Source: Bacillota bacterium
GTDB lineage: Bacteria > Bacillota > Clostridia > Lachnospirales > Cellulosilyticaceae
NCBI GenBank assembly: GCA_023415525.1
Contig: JAEZKI010000424.1
Location: 1-6,213, forward strand
DNA length: 6,213 bases
Direction: 5' to 3'
A model generated the notes under the pieces. It searched no databases, was not told the DNA's origin, and saw nothing but the letters and a program-made list of their open reading frames with translations. This document shows positions 1-5,632 of the stretch, piece after piece (within the stretch, counting starts at the first letter, position 1; each line of letters opens with the position of its first letter). A program made the translations under genes and the position numbers.

Positions 1-6
1 TATACT
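1..6 (+). promoter_or_regulatory. possible -10 element of the csoR promoter
   Basis: TATACT at the left edge matches the sigma-A -10 consensus TATAAT in five of six positions. It would put transcription start near position 12-14, directly in front of the C/G-tract inverted repeat and the csoR ribosome binding site. The -35 box would lie outside the window, so the promoter cannot be confirmed. Confidence 0.35.
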
Positions 7-17
7 ATAAAAAAAAC

Positions 18-36
18 ATACCCCTGCCATGGGGAG
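18..36 (+). promoter_or_regulatory. candidate CsoR operator (autoregulatory)
   Basis: ATACCCC followed by six bases and GGGGAG forms a CCCC-N6-GGGG inverted repeat (21-24 with 31-34) in otherwise AT-rich DNA. CsoR/RcnR-family repressors bind G/C-tract pseudo-palindromes flanked by A/T, often ATACCC...GGGTAT in Firmicutes, and commonly repress their own gene. This site sits between a possible -10 box and the start codon, and its right edge touches the AGGGAGG ribosome binding site (35-41). The right flank lacks the expected TAT, so the match is imperfect. The operator role is inferred. Confidence 0.45.
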
Positions 37-47
37 GGAGGATAACG

Positions 48-308
48 ATGAATGAAGAAAAAAAGAAAGCCATGCAATCTCTTAAAACAGCTAGGGGGCA
101 GATTGATGGTATTATTAAGATGATTGAAGATGAACGTTATTGTATAGATATCTCTAATCAAATTATTGCTTCTCAGTCATTACTTAAGAAGGCAAATATC
201 CTTATTTTAGAGCAGCACCTGACACATTGCGTAAAGGCAGCATGTCTTGAAAATAAAGGTGAAGAAAAAATTGCTGAGATTATGAAAACCTTGGAGAAAT
301 TATTATAA
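48..308 (+). CDS. csoR: CsoR/FrmR-family metal-sensing transcriptional repressor
   Basis: This 86-residue, all-helical protein has the length and pattern of the CsoR/RcnR/FrmR (DUF156) family. It opens with a helix carrying the conserved ARGQIDGI segment (about residues 15-22), followed by the ERYC motif. Cys32, His57 and Cys61 (in EQHLTHC) reproduce the Cys-His-Cys ligand set of Cu(I)-sensing CsoR, rather than the His-Cys-His-His set of Ni/Co-sensing RcnR. His60 and Cys66 are additional. Family members are tetramers that bind operator DNA without metal and release it on Cu(I) binding. The start is supported by AGGGAGG six bases upstream. No copper ATPase or copper chaperone gene is visible in the window, and the next gene has its own promoter and riboswitch, so this looks like a separate, possibly monocistronic unit. 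The family is secure; Cu(I) specificity is inferred from the ligands, and persulfide sensing (CstR-like) is an alternative. Confidence 0.9.
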   Translation: MNEEKKKAMQSLKTARGQIDGIIKMIEDERYCIDISNQIIASQSLLKKANILILEQHLTHCVKAACLENKGEEKIAEIMKTLEKLL

Positions 309-347
309 GATAAGCAGTAAAAACAAGTTAATAAGTGAAAGATTTAC

Positions 348-370
348 ATTAAAAAGCTATTATTTTTAAT
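348..370 (+). terminator. weak AT-only hairpin after csoR
   Basis: ATTAAAAA (348-355) and TTTTTAAT (363-370) can pair as an 8-bp stem with a 7-base loop, 40 bases after the csoR stop. With only A-T pairs and no clean T-run after it, it would be a poor terminator. It may equally be an AT-rich element upstream of the next promoter. It is listed because nothing better lies between csoR and that promoter. Confidence 0.2.
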
Positions 371-377
371 AAAGTAC

Positions 378-404
378 TTTACAATACTTGTTTTTCCATA
401 TAAT
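378..404 (+). promoter_or_regulatory. sigma-A-type promoter of the riboswitch-ATPase transcript
   Basis: TTTACA (378-383; five of six matches to TTGACA) and a perfect TATAAT (399-404) are separated by 15 bases. The spacing is short, but a shifted -10 (TAATAT, 401-406) gives 17. Transcription would start near 410-412, about 20 bases before the riboswitch P1 stem, giving a leader of roughly 210 bases ahead of the ATPase gene. Confidence 0.6.
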
Positions 405-428
405 ATAGAACTACCAATCGAATACTTT

Positions 429-515
429 TTAAAAGGGAGTAGTAGAAAATATAACATCAACAACGCGATGAATAATCTGGTGCTATATACCATACTTTGG
501 TTACAAGACTTTTAA
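429..515 (+). promoter_or_regulatory. yybP-ykoY family Mn2+ riboswitch aptamer
   Basis: The leader contains the two conserved blocks of this riboswitch class in the right order and at a suitable distance. The 5' block is AGGGAGTAG (434-442; class consensus GGGGAGUAG) and the 3' block is ACAAGAC (503-509; consensus GCAAGAC). They are closed by a 7-bp P1 stem, TTAAAAG (429-435) with CTTTTAA (509-515). Between them lie local hairpins: CATC/GATG (455-458/467-470) and ACCA/TGGT (489-492/498-501), the latter directly before the 3' block as in known members. The class binds Mn2+ and switches on manganese-efflux genes (MntP, P-type ATPases, TerC-family proteins). The first G of the 5' block is A here. 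The complete fold was not computed; the assignment rests on conserved motifs, P1, the expression platform downstream and the ATPase gene that follows. Confidence 0.85.
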
Positions 516-568
516 TATTTTTTAAGGATGATTCTTTAAAGAATATTGGAGGTCTTTTTATTTTCCTA
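505..568 (+). terminator. riboswitch expression platform: intrinsic terminator
   Basis: Bases 505-528 pair without interruption with 533-556: 24 base pairs, five of them G-T wobbles, around a TGAT loop (529-532). A T-rich tract follows (555-568, TTTTT A TTTT CC TT). This is a rho-independent terminator inside the leader, 52 bases before the ATPase start codon. Its 5' arm includes 509-515, the 3' strand of aptamer P1, so the two structures exclude each other. Ligand-stabilised P1 would block the terminator, making this a transcriptional ON switch, the usual logic for Mn2+ exporters. Confidence 0.85.
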
Positions 569-619
569 TTTTTAAGAATATTCGAATGGGTATATAGCGA
601 TTAAATAGGAGGCTAGAAG

Positions 620-3232
620 ATGAGTAATTTTTTTAATTGGAGTAATGAGAGGTTGTATCAGGAATTTGATACAAATAAGGAGGGACTTACGGAACAGCAG
701 CGATCAGAACGCTTAATGAGATATGGAGAGAACACATTAGTAGAAAAGAAAAAGAAGTCTATTCTACATATTTTCTTAGAGCAATTTTTTGATGTATTAG
801 TAGTCATTCTTATTATAGCAGCCATTATCTCCTTACTTGTAGGAAATGGGGAGAGTACGCTAGTTATTTTTGGGGTTATTTTACTAAATGCCATATTAGG
901 AACAGTTCAGCACCTCAAAGCGCAGCAGTCCTTAGAAAGCCTTAAAACCCTATCAGCTCCTTGTGCTAAAGTTTTACAGCAGGGGATAGTAACAGAGCTT
1001 CCAACGAGCCAAGTAGTAGTAGGAGATATACTTATACTTGAAGCGGGAGACATTGTAGCAGCAGATGGACGTGTTATAGAGAGTTTTTCCCTACAAGTCA
1101 ATGAGAGCTCTTTAACAGGGGAATCAGAGGGCGTTGAAAAGATAGATCAAATATTACAGAGTGAAGAACTACCTTTAGGCGATCAGAAGAATATGGTTTT
1201 TTCAGGGAGCCTGGTTACTTATGGTAGGGCTAAAGTGCTTGTTACAGGTACAGGAATGCAAACAGAGTTAGGAAAGATTGCAAAACTCATGGATGATACC
1301 CAAGAAAAAATGACACCATTACAAGTAAGCCTTAATGAATTTAGCAAAAAATTAGCATGGATTATTTTAAGTATTTGTGCAGTAGTATTTTTATTAAGCT
1401 TATATAGACAAACACCTGTATTAGATTCGTTAATGTTTGCCGTTGCTTTAGCAGTAGCTGCTATTCCTGAAGCATTAAGCTCTATTGTAACCATTGTCTT
1501 AGCATTAGGTACACAGCGTATGGTTAAAGAAAATGCTATTATAAAGGAACTAAAAGCTGTAGAAAGCTTAGGGGCAGTATCTATTATTTGCTCAGATAAG
1601 ACAGGAACCCTTACTCAAAATAAAATGACCGTTAAAAAGCTTTACTATGGGGGAAATGTAAAAACAAGTGAGGCATTTAAACAAGATAGTAAGTTAGAAG
1701 ACTATTTAATAAAAGCTTCTGTTCTTTGCAATGATTCCATTACTTTAGAAAATAAGGAGTTAGGTGACCCTACTGAGATAGCTCTAGTTAATTGGGCAGA
1801 GAAGCATGGAGTAGATGAGTTAAAAGTAAGAGAAGATATTGGTAGAATAGCAGAAATACCTTTTGATTCAGACAGAAAATTAATGAGTACCTTACACCAA
1901 ATAGAAGATAAAATGATCCTTTTTACAAAGGGAGCACCAGATGTACTCCTAGACAAGTTGGCCTTTAATCATACATCAGAGGGTATTGTGCCTATGGATG
2001 AAAAGCAAAAGAAGGAGATTCGCCAGATCAATGAGGAATTCTCAAAGACAGGGCTTAGAGTATTAGGCTTTGCTTATAAAGAATGCCAAGAAGTATGTAA
2101 ACTACAGAGAGAGGATGAAGAAAATTATACTTTTCTAGGCTTAGTAGCTATGATGGATCCACCTAGAGAGGAATCTGCACAAGCTGTAGCAGATTGCTTA
2201 AAAGCAGGGATTAAGCCTATTATGATTACGGGTGACCACAAAGTTACAGCAGCAAGTATTGCTAAGCAAATAGGAATTTTAGGTGAGAATGATGAGGCCA
2301 TTGATGGTTTGGAGCTTAATCAGCTTACTGATGAAGAACTAGATGAAAGGTTAGAAAAAATTGCCGTCTATGCCAGAGTTTCGCCTGAGCATAAGATACG
2401 TATCGTTAATAGATGGCAACAAAAAGGACATATAGTAGCCATGACAGGAGATGGTGTAAATGATGCACCAGCTCTTAAAAAAGCAGATATTGGTATTGCA
2501 ATGGGTATAACGGGAACTCAAGTTTCCAAAGATGCAGCAGCTATGATTTTAACCGATGATAATTTTGCAACGATTATAAAGGCTGTAGCCAATGGACGTA
2601 ATGTGTATAAGAATATACAAAATGCTATTCACTTTTTATTATCAGGAAATACAGCGGGGATATTAACAGTACTTTATACCTCACTATTGGCTTTACCGAT
2701 GCCTTTTGCACCTGTACAGTTACTCTTTATTAATCTAGTAACAGATAGTCTACCAGCTATAGCTATTGGAATGGAACAAGGAACAGATGCTCTTTTAAAT
2801 CAAAAACCAAGACGGACTAAAGGAGGAATTCTAAGTAAGGAACTTCTAAAAAGCATTCTTATAGAAGGAACCCTTTTAGCGATTTGTACCATACTTGCCT
2901 TTTACAAAGGTTTAGAGACAGGTAATACTGAAGCTGCAAGTACAATGGCTTTTGCGGTTCTTTGTTTAGCCCGACTCTTTCACGGTTTTAACTGTAGAGG
3001 AAAGGAATCTATTTTCAAATTAGGTTTAATGACAAATACCTTCTCCATTTTAGCCTTCGTAATAGGGGTAGGGCTGCTAAATGCTTTATTATGGATTCCA
3101 GCTTGCCAATCATTATTTAGCATAGCTCCTTTAACAGGAGAACAGATAGCTACTTTTTATGCGCTAGCTTTTATACCTACTATAATTATTCAAGCCATGA
3201 AGTTCTTTAAAGAAAAATTCACATCTAGATAA
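620..3232 (+). CDS. P2A-type cation-transporting ATPase, probable Mn2+(/Ca2+) exporter
   Basis: This is a complete 870-residue P-type ATPase with an N-terminal cation-ATPase domain (about 1-70). It has actuator-loop TGES (166-169), M4 PEAL (283-286), phosphorylation site DKTGT with Asp326, nucleotide-domain KGAPD (437-441), TGD (537-539) and hinge GDGVNDAP (610-617). About ten membrane segments are visible: four before the catalytic core and six after residue 664. Ion-site residues match SERCA site II: Glu284 (E309), Asn705 (N796) and Asp709 (D800). Site I is degraded: E771 corresponds to Gly680 and E908 to Arg785 in M8, as in single-ion bacterial Ca2+ pumps such as Listeria LMCA1. It should therefore move one divalent cation outward per ATP across the plasma membrane. 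Homology alone suggests Ca2+. The Mn2+ riboswitch points to Mn2+ export, as for riboswitch-linked ATPases of Lactococcus (YoaB) and pneumococcus (MgtA). AGGAGG (607-612) lies seven bases before the ATG. The protein lacks an obvious calmodulin-type or metal-binding extension. Family is certain; ion specificity is inferred. Confidence 0.95.
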   Translation: MSNFFNWSNERLYQEFDTNKEGLTEQQRSERLMRYGENTLVEKKKKSILHIFLEQFFDVLVVILIIAAIISLLVGNGESTLVIFGVILLNAILGTVQHLKAQQSLESLKTLSAPCAKVLQQGIVTELPTSQVVVGDILILEAGDIVAADGRVIESFSLQVNESSLTGESEGVEKIDQILQSEELPLGDQKNMVFSGSLVTYGRAKVLVTGTGMQTELGKIAKLMDDTQEKMTPLQVSLNEFSKKLAWIILSICAVVFLLSLYRQTPVLDSLMFAVALAVAAIPEALSSIVTIVLALGTQRMVKENAIIKELKAVESLGAVSIICSDKTGTLTQNKMTVKKLYYGGNVKTSEAFKQDSKLEDYLIKASVLCNDSITLENKELGDPTEIALVNWAEKHGVDELKVREDIGRIAEIPFDSDRKLMSTLHQIEDKMILFTKGAPDVLLDKLAFNHTSEGIVPMDEKQKKEIRQINEEFSKTGLRVLGFAYKECQEVCKLQREDEENYTFLGLVAMMDPPREESAQAVADCLKAGIKPIMITGDHKVTAASIAKQIGILGENDEAIDGLELNQLTDEELDERLEKIAVYARVSPEHKIRIVNRWQQKGHIVAMTGDGVNDAPALKKADIGIAMGITGTQVSKDAAAMILTDDNFATIIKAVANGRNVYKNIQNAIHFLLSGNTAGILTVLYTSLLALPMPFAPVQLLFINLVTDSLPAIAIGMEQGTDALLNQKPRRTKGGILSKELLKSILIEGTLLAICTILAFYKGLETGNTEAASTMAFAVLCLARLFHGFNCRGKESIFKLGLMTNTFSILAFVIGVGLLNALLWIPACQSLFSIAPLTGEQIATFYALAFIPTIIIQAMKFFKEKFTSR

Positions 3233-3248
3233 AGAGAAGACCAATAAA

Positions 3249-3314
3249 GAATGACCTGTCCCAAATTAATTTTCTGATTAATAAAGGACAGGTCAACAAG
3301 GAATGACCTGTCCC
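3249..3314. repeat. REP-like palindromic repeat cluster (A - A' - A)
   Basis: GAATGACCTGTCCC occurs twice in direct orientation (3249-3262 and 3301-3314, 52 bases apart), with its inverted copy GGACAGGTCA between them (3286-3295). The first two copies form a 10-bp stem (3252-3261 with 3286-3295), a 3x3 internal loop and an inner 7-bp stem (3265-3271 with 3276-3282). The inverted and second direct copies form an alternative perfect 10-bp stem (3286-3295 with 3304-3313) with an 8-base loop. GC-rich GGGACAGGT-type palindromes between genes resemble REP/BIME elements of Firmicutes that are linked to RAYT (IS200-like) transposases. No transposase lies in the window, so the assignment rests on structure and position. 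Confidence 0.6.
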
Positions 3315-3325
3315 TACTATTTTTC
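3286..3325. terminator. probable bidirectional terminator between convergent genes
   Basis: The 10-bp GC-rich hairpin 3286-3295/3304-3313 is followed on the plus strand by CTACTATTTTTC, and on the minus strand by TTTATTAAT. It lies between the ATPase stop (3232) and the stop of the minus-strand gene (3317), which converge here. The hairpin is stable enough to end transcription in either direction, although neither T-tract is ideal. It is built from the repeat copies, so the repeat may have been kept for this role. Confidence 0.45.
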
Positions 3326-4081
3326 TTTGAAGGGGAGGTCTTGGACATAGGTGCCTACTAGTTTTTGGATGCCTCTTGGAATAGCATCTTTTGAATTTTT
3401 CCAAGGGGCATCTTGATTTTTGTAATCATATTTATCAATGAACCAGGATAAGTCTTCTTCGATGCGTTTAAGGTTCTCTTCCATTTTGGCAAAAAGAAGA
3501 GGATAGAAGCTTTCTTTTTGGGAAGCATTGAGCTTGGTTTCAGCTAAAGCCATTAAATCACCAAAGTGAGAAACACAGAAGCCTTTAGAGTCTAAAAACA
3601 GCTGCTTAAAATCCAGCTGATGGGTATAGAGATAAAAAAAGGTATCCATATAGCGATTAAAGTTAGAATCAATGCGCTCACAGATATAACAGCTTTTATC
3701 TTTTGCTTTAATCCATTGGGAGAGCGTGTCTTTTTCTGCTTCTTCATGACTTTTTGTTTTTTTAAACATAGAAAAGAAGTTCTTATTAGAAGGAGAGAAG
3801 GCTTCCATTTTAGCTTTTAATTCTTTTTCTAAAGCTTTATAATGGGTATGAAGCATAAGGGCCGTTCCTAGGCGATTTCCGTAGTCATACATTTTTTTAT
3901 AGTGTTCTTTACAAAAACCTATTTGATCCGTTTGCTCACGTATATCATCTTCCATATAAGCGCAGCCCAATATAAAAGAAAGAGCATCCTGCTCTAGGTT
4001 ACGGTAAATATAGCAAAAGGGGCATTCATCCCCAGATTGAAATGCATCAGTTAAAGGTATTGTATAAATAGTCTCTTTCAT
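3317..4081 (-). CDS. DUF6062-like protein with duplicated CxxC...CxxH motif
   Basis: A 254-residue soluble protein with no signal peptide or membrane segment. The N-terminus (KETIYTIPLTDAF) and a C-terminal W..SKDAIPRGIQKLVG segment (227-243) fit the clostridial DUF6062 family as remembered; its function is unknown. Two matching Cys/His sets are visible: C20-x2-C23-x33-C57-x2-H60 and C131-x2-C134-x34-C169-x2-H172. Each second half reads GFC..H(Y/F), so the protein is probably an internal duplication of one metal-binding, zinc-ribbon-like unit. A charged linker (about 85-130) separates them. The start at 4081 is chosen because AGAGGCGG lies seven bases upstream. An in-frame ATG at 4237 would add 52 residues rich in Tyr, Ile and Asn that resemble translated promoter DNA, and would overlap the divergent glycosylase gene. 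Zinc binding is inferred, and a redox role for the cysteines is an alternative. Confidence 0.8.
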   Translation of the reverse strand: MKETIYTIPLTDAFQSGDECPFCYIYRNLEQDALSFILGCAYMEDDIREQTDQIGFCKEHYKKMYDYGNRLGTALMLHTHYKALEKELKAKMEAFSPSNKNFFSMFKKTKSHEEAEKDTLSQWIKAKDKSCYICERIDSNFNRYMDTFFYLYTHQLDFKQLFLDSKGFCVSHFGDLMALAETKLNASQKESFYPLLFAKMEENLKRIEEDLSWFIDKYDYKNQDAPWKNSKDAIPRGIQKLVGTYVQDLPFKEK

Positions 4082-4111
4082 TTGAAAACCGCCTCTAGTG
4101 TTTTTATAATA

Positions 4112-4140
4112 ATTATAACATAGGATACGGTATTTCATAA
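4112..4140 (-). promoter_or_regulatory. extended -10 promoter of the DUF6062-like gene
   Basis: On the minus strand, TGTTATAAT (4120 to 4112) is a perfect extended -10 element. A weak -35 (TTATGA, 4140-4135; three of six matches) lies 17 bases upstream. Transcription would start near 4105, leaving a leader of about 24 bases that holds the AGAGGCGG ribosome binding site. The promoter lies downstream of the alternative ATG at 4237, which supports the shorter protein. Confidence 0.6.
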
Positions 4141-4210
4141 TAAAAAGATGTTTAGTATTCCTTATTGTGGAAATAATACTTAAAGTAATGTAAAAAGAGG
4201 GTGTGAGAGT

Positions 4211-5086
4211 ATGAAAAATGTTGTAATGCTTCAACACTTAAATCATTTTGATATTAAGCAAATATTAGAAAGTGGCCAAGTCTTTCGTTTTGAGGCCATT
4301 TCACAAAGTAGCTATTTACTGATTGCTAAGCAAAGACTGATTAAGATTATGCAGCAGCCGGATAGTAGTAGTGTACTCATTCACTATAGTAATGTGAGTG
4401 AGGTAGAAGATATATGGAATGATTATTTTGATTTAGACACAGATTATCAAAAGATAGCTACAGTACTTTCACAGAAGGATGAACACATGCAAAAGGCAGT
4501 GGCCTTTGGAAAAGGCATAAGGCTCTTGAGACAGGACCCTTGGGAAATGCTGATCTCCTTCATTATCTCCCAAAATAAAGCTATTCCTCACATTAAGGCT
4601 TGTATTAAGAACCTTACGCAACAATTTGGCTTTCCTATTAATGAAGTGGATGGAGAAGAGAATTGCTATTTTACCTTTCCTACACCAAAAGAATTAGGAA
4701 GATCAACAGAGGAGGCACTAAGAGCTTGTAAAGTAGGCTTTCGTGCACCCTATATTATGGATGCTTGTCAAAAGGTACTAAATGGTGATATTTTGCTGAA
4801 TGAGCTCTATAGATTACCAGTAGAAGAAGCAAAGGCACAACTAATGAAAATTAAAGGAGTAGGGCCTAAAGTAGCAGACTGCATTTTACTTTTTGCTTAT
4901 TCTAAAATGGAACTCTTTCCCACAGATGTTTGGATTAAACGAGTGATGGAAGGCCTCTACTTTGAGGGGAAGACAGTAACCATTCATGAGATTCAAAAGT
5001 TTGCTCAAAATTATTTTGGAGATTTAAGGGGCTATGCGCAACAATATCTGTTTTACTATGCACGAGAAAATGCCTTATTTAAGTAG
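4211..5086 (+). CDS. OGG1-type 8-oxoguanine DNA glycosylase / AP lyase
   Basis: A 291-residue helix-hairpin-helix DNA glycosylase that removes 8-oxoguanine opposite cytosine and nicks the abasic site, in base-excision repair on the nucleoid. Human OGG1 landmarks align: SGQVFRF (21-26; Gly22 corresponds to G42, which recognises 8-oxoG), DPWEMLISFIISQN (109-122; the helix and Asn near N149), and the HhH motif IKGVGPKVADC (214-224). Lys220 corresponds to catalytic K249, Cys224 to C253, and Asp239 (PTDVW) to D268. In the C-terminus, Gln277 and Phe281 match base-pocket residues Q315 and F319. All key residues are present and nothing is truncated. GAGGGTG (4197-4203) sits seven bases before the ATG; an in-frame ATG five codons later has no better site. 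The gene is divergent from the DUF6062-like gene across 129 bases, and no clear plus-strand promoter was found there. AlkA-type 3-methyladenine glycosylase is the main alternative, but it lacks the catalytic lysine. Confidence 0.92.
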   Translation: MKNVVMLQHLNHFDIKQILESGQVFRFEAISQSSYLLIAKQRLIKIMQQPDSSSVLIHYSNVSEVEDIWNDYFDLDTDYQKIATVLSQKDEHMQKAVAFGKGIRLLRQDPWEMLISFIISQNKAIPHIKACIKNLTQQFGFPINEVDGEENCYFTFPTPKELGRSTEEALRACKVGFRAPYIMDACQKVLNGDILLNELYRLPVEEAKAQLMKIKGVGPKVADCILLFAYSKMELFPTDVWIKRVMEGLYFEGKTVTIHEIQKFAQNYFGDLRGYAQQYLFYYARENALFK

Positions 5087-5220
5087 AATAAAAAAAGGTA
5101 CGATAAGCAATAAAGGACAAAAAAGAGAGTAAATAAATAAAAATAAAAGAGAACAGATAAAAACAAAAGATATATTGAAAAAATGGAAAAAACACGATTA
5201 AAAAAGAGGAAATCTGGGTA
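5087..5220. other. A-rich, purine-skewed spacer without a recognisable gene
   Basis: By hand count this 134-base stretch has 84 A, 23 G, 19 T and 8 C on the plus strand, about 80 percent purine. No stem-loop followed by a T-run was seen after the glycosylase stop, and no ORF with a ribosome binding site. The only ATG-initiated reading (5183) gives 12 lysine/arginine-rich codons with no good ribosome binding site. It may simply be an AT-rich region upstream of the groESL promoter, possibly with an UP-element or curvature effect. Confidence 0.5.
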
Positions 5221-5229
5221 AAATCACAT

Positions 5230-5258
5230 TTGCATAAATAAAAAAATTACCATAATAT
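5230..5258 (+). promoter_or_regulatory. probable groESL promoter
   Basis: TTGCAT (5230-5235) and TAATAT (5253-5258) are 17 bases apart and match the sigma-A boxes in four of six positions each. TATAAA (5259-5264) is an alternative -10. Either choice starts transcription at or just before the CIRCE operator, the standard arrangement for HrcA-repressed vegetative promoters. Confidence 0.55.
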
Positions 5259-5269
5259 TATAAATATCA

Positions 5270-5296
5270 TTAGCACTCCATAAAGGTGAGTGCTAA
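5270..5296 (+). promoter_or_regulatory. CIRCE operator (HrcA binding site)
   Basis: TTAGCACTC-N9-GAGTGCTAA is a perfect 9-bp inverted repeat with the canonical 9-base spacer, identical to the CIRCE consensus. HrcA binds it and represses groESL until heat or misfolded protein titrates GroEL away from HrcA. It lies between the promoter and the groES start, 41 bases before the ATG, and so will be near the 5' end of the mRNA. hrcA itself is not in the window. Confidence 0.97.
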
Positions 5297-5316
5297 CAAA
5301 TTAAAATACAAATTAG

Positions 5317-5622
<306 letters not shown>

Positions 5623-5632
5623 TAATACTTAA

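Noticed and set aside
29..55. Upstream ATG at 29 opening an 8-codon frame that ends across the csoR start
   Set aside because: There is no ribosome binding site before it; the GGGAGG lies inside the frame and serves the csoR ATG at 48.
584..594. GGGTAT half-site before the ATPase, considered as a second CsoR operator
   Set aside because: There is no opposing ATACCC arm nearby, and the six bases are expected by chance in this AT-rich leader.
592..605. A 14-base match, ATATAGCGATTAAA, shared with about 3650-3663
   Set aside because: One copy is in the leader and the other inside a coding region; a match of this length in AT-rich DNA is plausible by chance, with no inverted or mobile-element structure around it.
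658..1956. Several minus-strand open frames of 64-91 codons opposite the ATPase
   Set aside because: They are shadows of the ATPase reading frame, with no ribosome binding sites and no recognisable protein families.
3620..3820. 66-codon plus-strand frame opposite the DUF6062-like gene
   Set aside because: Phe-rich low-complexity product, antisense to a supported gene and without a ribosome binding site.
4082..4237. N-terminal extension of the minus-strand DUF6062-like gene to the ATG at 4237 (306 residues)
   Set aside because: The added 52 residues cover the extended -10 promoter and the ribosome binding site of the shorter form, have promoter-like AT-rich composition and overlap the divergent glycosylase start. 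The ATG at 4081 has AGAGGCGG at the right distance.
5183..5221. 12-codon basic peptide in the A-rich spacer
   Set aside because: It has no good ribosome binding site, is very short, and its Lys/Arg content simply reflects the A-rich composition.
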